From Laccaria trichodermophora (Eukaryota > Basidiomycota > Agaricomycetes > Agaricales > Hydnangiaceae): a DNA stretch of 64,000 bases. The translations under genes were made by a program, and so were the position numbers. The stretch's first letter is position 1. Every line of letters starts with the position of its first letter. The notes under the pieces were generated by a model. The model did not search any database, had not been told where the DNA came from, and saw only the letters and a list, made by a program, of their open reading frames with translations. The stretch covers positions 1-64,000 of the forward strand of contig JACTVC010000025.1 in assembly GCA_018417955.1 (NCBI GenBank). Reading direction: 5' to 3'. Shown one piece after another: positions 22,401-33,100 of the stretch.

Positions 22401-25117
22401 CCATCAGGGGGATCCTTCGGAACAACTAACGTAGTATTCGGTCTCCAAGGAATGTTGTCCTTGAAATGGACGCTCTGTCCCGGAGTGTCCATAGGTGAAT
22501 GATCAGGGTGCCGTCCATTTAGTGTCCTTGGAATGGTAGTCCTTATTGCTTCTGCTCTGTCAGTCCTAACATCTGGGTCATGTAGATACCCAACTACTTC
22601 CCCCACTAGAACATGCCACGGGCGAGGGTCGACACTGGGTATGGCGGGAGCTAGGGCAACGTTATATAGTCGGATGCAGGTATAGTTCCAAGCTTGGAAT
22701 CCCATATGCTGTTTCGCGCTACCCTTAGGTTTCGCGCGAGCTAAAGCCTTCCTATGGATAAAAGGCCATGACATATGTGCTACATTAATTTCGATTCCTA
22801 AATCGGCGTTCGAAGCTGAGGCAGCGAATACTACGCGCCCAGGTTGCCATGTAGCTACCTCATCATGTTCGGAGGTGATTCTAGCAACCTTCCATCTGTC
22901 CGTGTTCCAAAATCCTGCGACTTGTTCCATTGTCGTCATTAGGATCCACTTTAAAGCTCCAGAGGTCAGTGTTATCTCCTTGCTTTTCTTCCTTTCATGA
23001 CTCCTAATTCTCTGTTCATCATGGCAAAGGTCATACGCTGAACTAATGGCAGCTTTCACATGCTTTATAACCATGAACGACTCTATTGGATAACTTTGAA
23101 TCAGGTATACTACCGACACGCCGAATAAATGTTGCATATCCGCTTTTCCCTCTTCATTGGAATCCGAATTGTTATGAGTTTTGTGTGCATTCTCAGAGGC
23201 ATTATATTTCCCAAAAGGTGGATAATTCCAAGGAGAATGTTTGAGGTTGGTGCGTGTATATTCCTTACATGGCGGTTCGGGGTTCGCTTTAAATTTGTTC
23301 GGTTCGAGGATTACTTTATTCCTTGTTTCAATACATGAGAACTCCTTGTGCACAGCCTTTGACCCTCTAGCCTGGGACAGCTCGTCGATGGGTTTAACCT
23401 TAACGTTGCTAGAGAAGCCTACATCTCCCTTCTTAACAGCCTTCTTGTGTGAGACATTGGAATCTAGTTCGACTTCCGTCTCATCGGTCCTTACCTTCGC
23501 TGTGTGCACAGCACGCGAAGGGTCATTCCAGTGGTGTAGTGCAGGCCTCTCATAGAGCTCGACTTGCGGCCAGGAAACAGGCGATCCTTTATTTATTTGT
23601 CCAGCTACTAAGTGTATAATCCATAGAACCAAATGAAAGGCCCTTTTGCCGAAGTCGTTAATCCAGTTTCGAATGTATTCTTTGTTTAGAAAACGGGATT
23701 GGCCCTTGATTCTTGCGTAGTTGCTATCATGAAAGAGATAGGTGAGACCCAGAGTCGATGATGTTTCCCACCGTCTAGGGGCATAGGAGATCCATAACCT
23801 CGCAAGCACAGAGTGGTCTGAGGAGGTGGTCACCGAGGTCGTTATTAACCCTTTTATAGTCGTTATTTTGTTAGAGTGATCTCCGATTTCCAAAGCATTG
23901 ACACTTCCTGCTTCAGGAAATCGCTGTGCAGAACATCTAACTGATATAAAAATAGTCGTTGTGCTTGGCTCTGAAGGGAACACTCTTAAATTCTGAGCTT
24001 CATCCGCTGCGGTATTACGCGCGTGATTTGGCTCTAAGACGGAAGCTAGTGGACCTCTTGGGAGTCCAGATCCTTCCCTTTCAAATGAAAGTTGGAGCAT
24101 CAAGAATTGACGTTCTAAGTTTTCAAAGGAGGTCGTCTCATCTAGAGATATCGTCCGGTTGCATCTGGCAAGATTTCTGAAGTAGATCTGAAAGTTGGTA
24201 GATGAGTGAAAGAATCGCTTCATCCAAAACCATCCTCGAGCGAGTCTTTGGGTCTGCGTCCCTCCACTAGTCCTCTTGGGCCTTCTTGGGCAAGGTCGCG
24301 TACGGTGAGTAGTGTAATCCTCATGGTTTCGGTCATAACACTCCTTTCTGGTTCGTAATCTCCCTGACAGACGTTTTATGGATGCTGTCAGACTGTGTGA
24401 CTGGTTGGGGTAAGGAGTTAATACTTCTGTTCGGCTTGAATGGAGAGTCGAAACTTGCTGAGGGGAAGGGTTATGATTCCACAAGACTCGACCATAAGGC
24501 GTAAGTGTTCTATTCGTGCTTATAGAAGCAGCAGGGTAGACGAGTAATCTTGCCAGGGTGGAATCCTCTAAAGGAAGAGGACTCGGGAGTATGGAGTCCA
24601 TCAATGACATGAATTTGTCGTTCATATAGGGAGCGCTATTGGTGTTCTTGTTGTCCCAGAAGACCGCTTGAGACTCAGGTAAACCCCCATGTCCTATGGT
24701 TATCATCTCCAGCTCGTTTTCTTCCTTGATTCGACGCGACGAGGAGGCTTGAGCCTTATCATCCTTAACTCTACTCTGTGAAGCCGTATCTGAAGCAGCA
24801 AGCTGATCCGCGCTAATGGTGGAAGGTCTTTGGGGCATCTTTTTCTCACTCCTACTGGGAGCAGATATTCTTCTCTTGCTTGAGGGGGCGACAGGCAAGG
24901 TTATTTCCCTTATGCTTGATTCGCCGGTAGTGTTTTCACCAGCCATGGGTATTCGATTTTCGTTCTGAGGGACAGTAGGTTTGGAGGATGTTTCTTCAAA
25001 GGTTATGATATCCAAGGAATAGGGATCTAGGAGTACCGGCCTTGATACAGTTATGAGGGAGTGATTGGTGAGGATAACATTCTCCATGTCCCAGAAGATC
25101 TCATGGAACTCAGTCAC
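19430..25117 (-). pseudogene. decayed gag-pol polyprotein of Element 1 in one almost stop-free frame
   Basis: Segments 22292-25117, 21248-22156 and 19430-21229 all lie in one frame. Only two in-frame stops (22292-22294 and 21248-21250) interrupt about 1,900 codons. Alignment by eye to Element 3 is clear in places: IFWDMEN against IFWDIDG; GPDVPSEYQERL against GPDIPEEYQERL; LEIIQALPGAQV; DHAALGWARIY against DHAALVWARVY; RLIRMPSRDS; WIHES. The RT catalytic block (YIDD) is replaced by unrelated residues, with a net in-frame shortening of about 14 codons there. The integrase Cys pair is gone and no chromodomain is seen. The protein cannot be an active polymerase. Confidence 0.75.
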
Positions 25118-25133
25118 AAGTATACATAGATGT

Positions 25134-25205
25134 CACTATAGTACCATAACAATAGAAATTGACAATTGTCCCAATAAGTCATAGGGCTACCCCAATGGGC
25201 CCAAT
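25134..25205 (+). repeat. left terminal inverted repeat of the 7.2-kb element
   Basis: Starts CACTATAGTACCATAACAAT and ends in ATGGGCCCAAT. It is the inverse of 32274-32345 with two mismatches near the outer end. Weaker similarity continues about nine bases further outward. Confidence 0.85.
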
Positions 25206-25389
25206 ACACATGGACACTATGGATCCATACCTGGGACCAATGGATGTTTACAGCATATGGTATTAATGTGTGGCCCAATGCATATTCTGCAGATGTGGTT
25301 ATTGCCATAATCAATGGTACCATAGGTACCCAAAGTATAATCTACAGAATGGCCAAATGTTGGGCCACATGCGTTCAAGAGATCACCTG

Positions 25390-26110
25390 AAGCATTGACA
25401 TGCTGACTGCAAGTGCTCCGAAAATGCGACTGAAAAAATGTCCGGATTTGTGGTTGCCATGTTGGATGTCACTGCCCCAAATATGGGGCTGAAAAAAGGT
25501 CCGGATTTGTCACTAGTATGCAGAATACCAGTGCTCCAAAAATGCGGCCGAAAAAATGTCCGGATTTGTGATTAACTTAGTTAATGTCACTGGTCCGAAA
25601 ATGCGGCCGAAAAAAACATCCGGATTTGTATTTAAGATGCTGAATGTCATTGCCCCGAAAATGCAGCCAAAAAAATGTCCGGATTTGTGATTAACTTGGT
25701 GAATGTCACTGATCCGAAAATGCGGCCGAAAAAACATCTGGATTTGTATTAGTGCAACAATGTCCGAAGTTTCGGATGTAATTTTGACATGGACCAGACA
25801 ACCCTCCGCAGAATGCTCTGAAGTCCGAAATTTTTTAAGTTACTTCCATCCAGATATAATGATCCACATAGACTGCACTAATGTCCGAAATTTCGGATGT
25901 AATTTTGACAAGGCCAGACAACCCCCATAGAATGCTCCAATGTCCGAAATTTAGTACTTCAAGTACCCGAAAATGCGGCCAAAAAAACATCCGGATCTGT
26001 ATTTAACATGCTGAATGTCATTGCCCCGAAAATACGGCCGAAAAAATGTCCGGATTTGTGATTAACTTAGTGAATGTCACTGATCCGAAAATGCGGCCGA
26101 AAAAACATCC
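25390..26110 (+). repeat. tandem array of about 60-bp units
   Basis: Units share CCGAAAATGCGGCCGAAAAA, then (T/C)(G/A)TCCGGATTTGT and AATGTCA(C/T)T. Several copies follow one another, with two alternating subtypes (GATTAACTTAGT and TATTTAACATGC spacers). Inverted copies fill the opposite arm at 27.2-27.87 kb. Confidence 0.7.
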
Positions 26111-27870
26111 AGATTTGTATTAGTGCAACAATGGCCAAAATTTCGGATGTAATTTTGACATGGACCAGACAACCCCCCACAGAATACGTTGATGTCCGAA
26201 ATTCTAGACTACAAAACTTTGTAGTGTCTGCTTTTTAGACTACACAATTTTGTAATGACCAGTTGAACTCAGGCAGAACTCTCTCAATTCTTAACCGATT
26301 TGGATGTTCTTGGGCTCGTTTTGACAGGTAAACCCGTGGGGTTGTGGGTACGGGTACTCTACAGGTCATGTATGGGCCACTTGTCTGATATTTATAGGTT
26401 TTTTAGTGTCCTTGATCATGAATGAGTATATGGGTTCATGGGTCTATGGTTGAAGGAGTGAAAAGGGTGGACATTTTGCAATTGCTGGATCATTGATTTA
26501 CTATGTATAAGTATATATATGTTCATGGAGATATGGTTCAAGGAGTGAGAATGACATAGTTCAATCTTAAAACTAAGTGAAATACCGGAATGTCAAATTG
26601 TCCATCCATTTCACTCCTTCAATGATAGTCCCATGAACCTATGTACTTATTCATAGTGAAGGACACTACAAATTATATGTCAGAAAAGTGGACTACAAAC
26701 TTTCAAGTTTGGGAGACCAGACATCAATGAATAAGTACATATGTTCATGGGGATGTATGGTTGAAGAGGTGACACAGACAGTGAAAGCAATAACAAAATG
26801 CCCACCATTATCACTCCTTCAACTATAGCACCCTGAATCTATGTACTTATTCATAATAAACCAATGATACAGAAATGGCAAATGTCCACCCTTCTCACTC
26901 CTTCAACCGTAGACCCATGAACCCATATACTCATTCATGATCAAGAACACTAAAAAACCTATAAATATCGGACAAGTGGCCCATACATGACCTGTAGAGT
27001 ACCCGTACCCACAACCCCATGGGTTTACCTGTCAAAACGAGCCCAAGAACATCCAAATCGGTTAAGAATTGAGAGAGTTCTGCCTGAGTTCAACTGGTCA
27101 TTACAAAATTGTGTAGTCTAAAAAGCAGACACTACAAAGTTTTGTAGTCTAGAATTTCGGACATCAACGTATTCTGTGGGGGGTTGTCTGGTCCATGTCA
27201 AAATTACATCCGAAATTTTGGCCATTGTTGCACTAATACAAATCTGGATGTTTTTTCGGCCGCATTTTTGGATCAGTGACATTCACCAAGTTAATCACAA
27301 ATCCGGACATTTTTTCAGCCACATTTTCGGGGTAATGACATTCAGCATGTTAAATACAAATCCGGATGTTTTTTCGGCCGCATTTTCGGAGCAGTGACAT
27401 TGACCAAGTCAACTACAACTCCGGACATTTTTTCAGCCACATTTTCGAGGTAATGACATTCAGCATGTTAAATACAAATCCGGATGTTTTTGTGACTGCA
27501 TTTTCGGGTACTTCAAGTATAAATTTCAGACATTGGAGCATTCCATGGGGGTTGTCTGGCCCCTGTCAAAATTACATCCAAAATTTCGGACATTGGTGCA
27601 GTCCATGGGGATTATTATATCTGGATGGAAGTAACTTAAAAAATTTCAGACTTCAGAGCATTCCATGGGGGGTTGTCTGGTCCATGTCAAAATTACATCC
27701 GAAACTTCAGACATTGTTGCACTAATACAAATCCGGATGTTTTTTCGGCCACATTTTCGGATCAGTGACATTCACCAAGTTAATCACAAATCCGGACATT
27801 CTTTCAGCCGCATTTTTGGGGCAATGACATTCAGCATGTTAAATACAAATCCAGATGTTCACGTCCGTGG
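25491..27870. repeat. 2.4-kb near-palindrome centred at about 26,678
   Basis: Sequence 26018-26560 is repeated in inverse orientation at about 26870-27340, for example TTTTGTAATGACCAGTTGAA against TTCAACTGGTCATTACAAAA. The flanking 60-bp-unit arrays extend the arms to about 1.2 kb each. The centre holds further short inverted copies of an ATGAATAAGTACATATGTTC motif. No coding character. Confidence 0.8.
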
Positions 27871-28331
27871 AGCTCTAGCTGGTGGCCCGCAGATGTAACA
27901 GACCAATGGGCTTAACAAATGGTGTGGCCCATGGGTCCAACAGCAACAATGGGTGTCCGCAGAAACGGGCTGGATGACGATGCCTGTGGAGAATAGCGGA
28001 TACGGATACTGAGTCTGAAAAATATATTATGTAATCATCACCTGATTGCTTCTGAGAGATAGCACATTACTTGGACTATTGTCGCTATCGTCTTGCTCAA
28101 CTACGATGGACTCAGATTTTGAATCAGTACACGTCGAAAAACTGGTGGGACATTCTCCAACTTGTTTGGAAGCACCCAGGAACTCACAAGGCATGTAAGT
28201 CCCCAGATATCTCTTTCCTTGCACCGTTGCTGATGCAACCGACATTGAACAGATCACCATTTGCACAAGAATTCACGCCGCTTATGGAGAATAGCTTTGG
28301 AAACCCCCCAGGTGCACAAGCTATCTGATCT

Positions 28332-29490
28332 ATGAAACATGCATACTCACGTTCCTCCAATCAAATCATAGATTATCATGGATCTCCCGCATCTTTGGTC
28401 CCACTGACCATTCCAACCTCCCCTACCGACCATCACACATGTTCAGCAGTGAACGCCGTACCCACTGGCTCACCTTCCACTTCCCACACACCATCTACAG
28501 CTTATCCAAGCCCTCTTTCAGCCACCAACCCATTGTTCGCTTCACAAGCGCCTCAAACAGCCCATCTTGGACATCGCGAGGTGTCCGTTTCCCCTGCCAG
28601 CTCATCAACCACCTTACATGCGCCCACTACGCACCCCCCAATGTCAACTACAACACCGCCTTCTCCCGAACGTAAACGCGGTCGCCCGAAAGGGAGCGTG
28701 AAATCAAAGCCAGTGACATACGGCCTGCATCCAAGACTCAGACGGCCTCCCGGAACTGGGTATAAGCAGAGGCTGAGGGCATCGTTGGGTGAGGATGCAG
28801 CTCAGGCGGCGAAGAGACCGAGGGGACGACCCCGGAAACAGGATTCATCACCTGTTTCTGTGGAATTTGGAAAAATGGTAAGTTTGCTATTCTATATTAC
28901 TTCTCCTTTACTTATCTACTCTTAGATGGTCTCTGGAACACCTTCACGACATGAAGGTCCTTCTTTCCAGGCACCACGGGCCCTGTTACATGGCCCAGGT
29001 TCATCCGTTCCATCTACGCCATCTCCGCTTAGCGATATGGCCATATCGCTTCCATCTCAGACTGCCACAGCCGCAAGTAGGACTACGATACAGCTCCCTG
29101 ACGCATTTCTCAGCACCCCTGCACCTGGTCCTCGTCTATTGGATGCCCGTTGCACCATCATCCCAGATGAAGACCTGCAATGAGATGTTGAGACACCCGA
29201 TCACGATGGGGAGGACAGTGAAGGGTTGGAGGAAGAGTTAGGGGCAGAGGATGACCCTCAGGACGATGACGACGAAGCCGATGAAGACCTAGATGAGCCG
29301 GAGACACCACCATCTTCCTCTCGACTGCGCCGGCCATTGCCAGTCTGGCTTATGGACCAGTTCAATGCGAGATGCAAGGAGTCGAAGGGTCGTGACGCAA
29401 ATGGCCTTCCGCCGCTATACTCTGATAACGAAACTTTCTGGTTCCCACAAAAATCAACATTTTTCGTCCTCCAGCAGCAATCCTGCTCCC
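28332..29490 (+). pseudogene. N-terminal part of an AT-hook protein carried by the 7.2-kb element
   Basis: A Ser/Thr/Pro-rich region leads to two AT-hook-like motifs (RKRGRPKGS and RPRGRPRKQD), expected to contact the minor groove of AT-rich DNA. A short intron (GTAAGT at about 28879, CTTAG ending about 28925) joins the next exon. That exon continues in frame past one TGA (29181-29183) into an acidic stretch and then RPLPVWLMDQF...DGLPPLYSD...FWFPQKSTFFVLQQQ. The last block resembles a lineage-restricted mushroom family in which this segment precedes an exonuclease-like or Cys-rich part (recalled from memory). Beyond about 29490 the plus frame is antisense to the next feature. The start codon is uncertain. 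Confidence 0.5.
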
Positions 29491-30062
29491 CACCACAACT
29501 CCTGAATGGCTCCCCAGCTGTCAATTTGAGCTCTGTCAGCACTGTCAGGGATAAATATAGCATCTCGTAGCTCTCAAGTGAATTGCTTCCGAAGCCCATG
29601 GGTTGCAGAGATCTGAAACACATGAAAGACATGCCAAGGATCCTTTAAAACACGGCTATAAATTGTGTAGTCCCAAGTTTCTGGATCAGTACCCAGAATT
29701 TCACATCCAAGAGAGAGACTAGCTGGGTCTCTGTCACTAGAAGGATCAATGAAAGGGCCAGAGAGATCTTGAGATAACAATGGTGCAAGTGATACTGTGG
29801 ATTCTCCTTCTAATTCCTCAGAGTCCCCAGATGGAAGTTCCACTGATTCAGAGTGAGAGGAATCTTCAGAGACCACTTCAGGCTGAATGGCTGATTGCAA
29901 AGAACCAGATTCCTCCAAGGTAATAGTGGGATCGATAAGACATAAGTGGCTTTGTAGGCAAACCACAGAAAATGGAGTTTTACCAATTCTGCATTCAGTC
30001 CAACTTCTGGGGAACCCAAATGGCAAGAAGCAGTGAAGGTTTGGAATGCTACTTCTGACCAA
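29485..30062 (-). pseudogene. middle part of the same type of protein, in inverted orientation
   Basis: The minus-strand frame reads FSVVCLQSHLCLIDPTITLE, an acidic Ser-rich linker, then SRVLKDPWHVFHVFQISATH. After a TGA at 29574-29576 it continues in the same frame with ELRDAIFIPDSADRAQIDSW. In the family this block belongs after the FWFPQ block and before the Cys-rich tail, all on one strand. Here it lies on the opposite strand between those two parts, so an internal inversion is the simplest explanation. The TGA sits where an Arg (CGA) is expected. Confidence 0.5.
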
Positions 30063-30099
30063 ACAACTGAAATTTACTATAAGGTATGTAATAAATTCC

Positions 30100-30708
30100 T
30101 TTGTTTGATAAATTATCTCAAAGAAAATCTAATTTCAAGCTCACCGAACAACTTAAAGTTTACTACACCAAGTGGAAGGCACTCTCACATGTCAAGGAGA
30201 CACTTACTTACAGCAGATGTCCGTGGTCCCCTTTCACTTCTTATTCATGACCCACACCGTTCAAAAATGGCCCCAGAAGTTCCGGTACACACACAACCAC
30301 CCCTGACAATTGAAAAAGGCCTTCTTGAATTTTCATCTATGCAATCACAGACTGGTATGTATACCTTTCATAGTTATCTGCAATATCAACTAAACAGTCA
30401 AAGGTCCTATGGACATTGACCTGCAGTTAGAACACCCTGATGCACAGGTAGCTGGACCGTCATCAAGTAATTTCCAAATGCACACGGAAACACTCTCACG
30501 CACCCAGGTACAAGGTACCATCGCTAATGTAAACCCAGCTCCAACATGTCGAAAACGCCGAACTTGCCGCAAGTGTGCCGTTATTGATTGCCCTGGAAGC
30601 CAGAAAGTTTCAAACTGTAAAAACGGATGCCGTGATTGTGGGAGGGTGGATTGTCAAGGAAGAAATCCGAAACGTCTGCATAAGACGTGCTTCGAAGGCT
30701 GGGAATAG
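30100..30708 (+). pseudogene. C-terminal part of the same type of protein, with a Cys-rich tail
   Basis: A first piece (TEQLKVYYTKWKALSHVKET) changes frame into HLLTADVRGPLSLLIHDP and EKGLLEFSSMQSQT. An intron (GTATGT near 30355 to AACAG near 30400) joins MDIDLQLEHPD. The tail reads CRKCAVIDCPGSQKVSNC, then CKNGCRDCGRVDCQGRN and a final Cys, ending at TAG 30706-30708. The regular C-x2-C-x4-C pairs suggest a zinc-binding module. Frame change and inversion upstream show that the copy is broken. Confidence 0.5.
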
Positions 30709-30974
30709 TTTGCATATGAATGTCCTATCTTATCAGAGATTTGACTGTACCTTTTGTGCAATCTAAGCGAGTATCCAGCTTATATAACATAAAATAAACC
30801 TAAAAGCAGGAAATAAACCCTTAATCTCGCAAATGTAAGCCGAGTATCCAGTATCTCGCTTTCCTGCGGCTCGCAAACACTTACAGGACACACTGCCGCA
30901 GCTCAGCGAAGTGTTCTGCAGGTTGCTTGCTTCTGTTGTTGCACGCTGCGTCGATATCGTGAGGTTTGAGTCCT

Positions 30975-31028
30975 CCCTTCCTCCTCTTCCCTTTTTCTTT
31001 TTTCTTTTTCTTTTTCTTTTCTTTTTTA
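30975..31028 (+). repeat. pure pyrimidine tract
   Basis: About 50 bases of only C and T (CTTCCTCCTCTTCCC then TTTTTCTTTTT-type repeats) with no purines. It separates the gene remains from the subterminal minisatellite. It could adopt a triplex-type structure; otherwise no function is visible. Confidence 0.7.
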
Positions 31029-31039
31029 GCCCACAAACA

Positions 31040-31890
31040 CCGGTATCTGGCCCAGAAACGGAGTGGTAGGTAATCCGTCGGTCCACAGATAAAAGAATTG
31101 CTGGTCCGTGGGGGTAACAGAAAAAGAGCAGGTCCGCGGATGAGAGTGCAGCCCATGGGTGTAATGGAACAAGTGCTTGTCCATGGATGAAACAGCACAA
31201 TTGCTGGTCCACAGGTGTAACAGAATAATGGTCTCTGAATGTAAAGGCACAATTGTTGGTCCATTTTGCAGGCCAGCTGCAAACGTGGCCCACGGGTGGG
31301 GGGCTGATGGAAGAGGGCCAATTGGTCAAGGAGCAGCAGGTGGTCCGTGGGTGGCCACAGGTGTAACGGAGCAGCAGGTAATCCATGGGTGTAATCGGAG
31401 ACCCGCGGGGGAACCACACAAGGTCCGTTGCTCTAATTGGAAACCCATGGGCCAAATGGAAGAAGGTTCCATGGGTCTAAGAGAACAAGAGCTGGACATC
31501 GTGGGTGTAACGGAATAAGATCCCGCGGGTGTAATGGACCTATTGTCAACCCGTGGGGTAACGGAACACAATCTGGCCTGTGTGGCGACCCACGGGGCTA
31601 ACAGAACAAGAGCTGCCCCGTGGGGGTAATGAACAACAGCCAGCCTGAGGGTGTAATGGATCAATTGTCAATCCACGGGGGTAACAGAACATGATCTGGC
31701 CCACGTGGCAACCCCCGGGGGTAACGGAACAAGAGCTACCCCGTGGGGGTAACTGCACAATAGCCAACCCACAGGTGTAATTGCACAATAGCCAACCCAC
31801 AGGTGTAATTGCACAATTGTGCGGCCGTGGGTCCAATGGAACAGGAGCAGACCCGCGGGTTTACTGGACCAAAGCCCACCCACAAAATTC
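31040..31890 (+). repeat. degenerate minisatellite (CCCGTGGGTGTAACGGAACA-like units)
   Basis: Units of about 25-40 bp carry a (C/G)CCGTGGG or CCATGGG block, GTGTAA(C/T)(A/G)GA, ACAA and a GAGCTGG-type spacer. They repeat more than 15 times with variation. A short block of the same type lies at 27.88-27.98 kb, inside the left half of the element. The continuous ORFs across it are repeat artefacts. Confidence 0.75.
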
Positions 31891-31949
31891 AAATAATCAT
31901 TGGGCTAACCTATGAACTATAGCTTATATCATGGCATGGGCCCAACTTA

Positions 31950-32290
31950 CAAGCTAAAGCATTGAAATTTTACCATTGGGCCCAACCTGTTCCCTTAACA
32001 AATACCTTACATTAGGCCCAACCATCAACTGTAGCTTAATAATTGGGCCATTGGGCCCAACCATCTCCCTTAACAATTTCCCTTCATTGGGCCCAACTTT
32101 CAATGGTACCTTAATACCGTCATATATCAACAGCCAAAATTACCCCCATTTAAGCCATGTGGCCAATCTATAAACCCTTAGCTTGGACTGTGGCACTGTC
32201 GTTGGGCCCAACAATCAAATATACATATTGTCATGTTGTTGGGCCAATGTATAGTATCATAATGTCTTTTGTAATTGGGCCCATTGGGGT
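31950..32290 (+). repeat. subterminal repeats with ATTGGGCCCAAC motif
   Basis: ATTGGGCCCAAC or TTGGGCC recurs roughly every 35-50 bp, followed by short AT-rich spacers with CTTAACAA or TAGCTTA. The last copy merges into the right terminal inverted repeat, which also carries ATTGGGCCCAT. Confidence 0.7.
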
Positions 32291-32345
32291 AGCCCTATGA
32301 CTTATTGGGACAATTGTCAATTTCTATTGTTATGGTTCCATAGTG
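32274..32345 (-). repeat. right terminal inverted repeat of the 7.2-kb element
   Basis: Inverse of 25134-25205, ending ...ATTGTTATGGTTCCATAGTG. Two mismatches with the left copy lie in the outermost dozen bases. Confidence 0.85.
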
Positions 32346-32782
32346 TATCTACTGAATGCCCTGGTAAATAGAGGAATATGTTCGATCCTCAAAGTCGATG
32401 CTTTATTCCTTCGTACAAATGTTAACCATGGTCTACGGGGGTCGTAGTGCTGGGGAGATCTTGTAGGATCAAAGCGTCCCAGGTGACCGTCAAATCGTCG
32501 TTTGGAGGGGTCCGTTTCCATCGCTACGTTGTACCCCGGGGCTCGTATGCCAGGGTAGAATGCGTCGATCGTCGAGTTTGGCGACCACAGATCCCATACC
32601 TTCCCTTTTATCAAAACCACGCGACTATGCACCCTGGAGAAAGGAGGCAGCAGGAACAATAGAGAATCGTCGACTACTGGAGGTTCAAAGTACCCAAAAC
32701 AACTCTTTCTCCGGCGAGTTTCGTATCGTTGAGAATCGTGGCCAGTCGGAGCCTTGGTATGTGTAAAACGTGTGCCGTCCAT
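32330..32782 (-). pseudogene. extra ORF downstream of pol in Element 2, second piece
   Basis: The frame reads KVWDLWSPNSTIDAFYPGIR, then RRFDGHLGRFDPTRSPQHYD. This matches the ORF after pol in Element 3 (RLWKISSPNSFQNPFCPGSR, then RRYDGHMGPFDPTRNTQLWF). Homology ends near 32350 where the TIR element starts; the last residues and stop belong to the TIR. The product has no named domain. Confidence 0.5.
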
Positions 32783-33100
32783 GTTCGGATTCGTAGAAAT
32801 GGCTAGAGTCCAGGAATAACCCGCATGCAGCAGCAGGGTATAATCAAACTAGCGAACAAAGTTTTGAACTGCGCGCAGCAGCGAGTTCTCCACTAAAAGT
32901 CAATAAATGAACGGTGAGAGAAGTAATTGATACTTTTCCCACTGTTCATAATATTTACCTAAATTATGTAATTATGTACTTAGAAACGAGCTCTCCTTCT
33001 TCGCCTATGAATAGAATGTGATGGACATGAATCGAGGCTTCTTGTGTGAATGCTTGAAGGGTATAAGTTAATCCATTCTGCCTTCCTTCCCTTCCTTTCT

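Larger units (their letters stand above)
17924..25124 (-). mobile_element. Element 1: ancient, strongly diverged Ty3/gypsy retrotransposon (5' end missing)
   Basis: The element runs from its 3' LTR (17924-18259) through a 1.2-kb spacer to a gag-pol-like frame (19430-25117). Its order (protease-region, RT, RNase H, integrase) matches Element 3. The 5' part and 5' LTR are absent: homology stops where the 7.2-kb TIR element begins at about 25125. Confidence 0.75.
25134..32345. mobile_element. 7.2-kb element with 72-bp terminal inverted repeats
   Basis: The ends 25134-25205 and 32274-32345 are inverted copies (about 70 of 72 bp identical). Inside, from left to right, are a 2.4-kb near-palindrome, a rearranged AT-hook/Cys-rich protein gene (28.3-30.7 kb), a pyrimidine tract and two subterminal minisatellites. 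It is flanked by two different truncated retroelements. I found no target-site duplication. It looks like a large DNA transposon, probably non-autonomous now, of a kind I cannot assign to a named superfamily. Confidence 0.65.

Noticed and set aside
25121..25133. Target-site duplication for the 7.2-kb TIR element
   Set aside because: Bases outside the two TIRs (ATAGATGT on the left, TATCTACT on the right) do not match as a direct repeat.
25114..25323. 69-codon minus-strand ORF over the left end of the TIR element
   Set aside because: It spans the terminal inverted repeat and adjacent AT-rich repeats, so it is not a separate gene.
25390..27870. CRISPR-like array of regularly spaced repeats
   Set aside because: The units are contiguous or irregular and diverged, show inverted arms and lie in a eukaryotic transposon; no spacers or cas genes are present.
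30763..31892. Several minus-strand ORFs up to 230 codons
   Set aside because: They arise from minisatellite units and repeat the same short peptide patterns; no gene is indicated.
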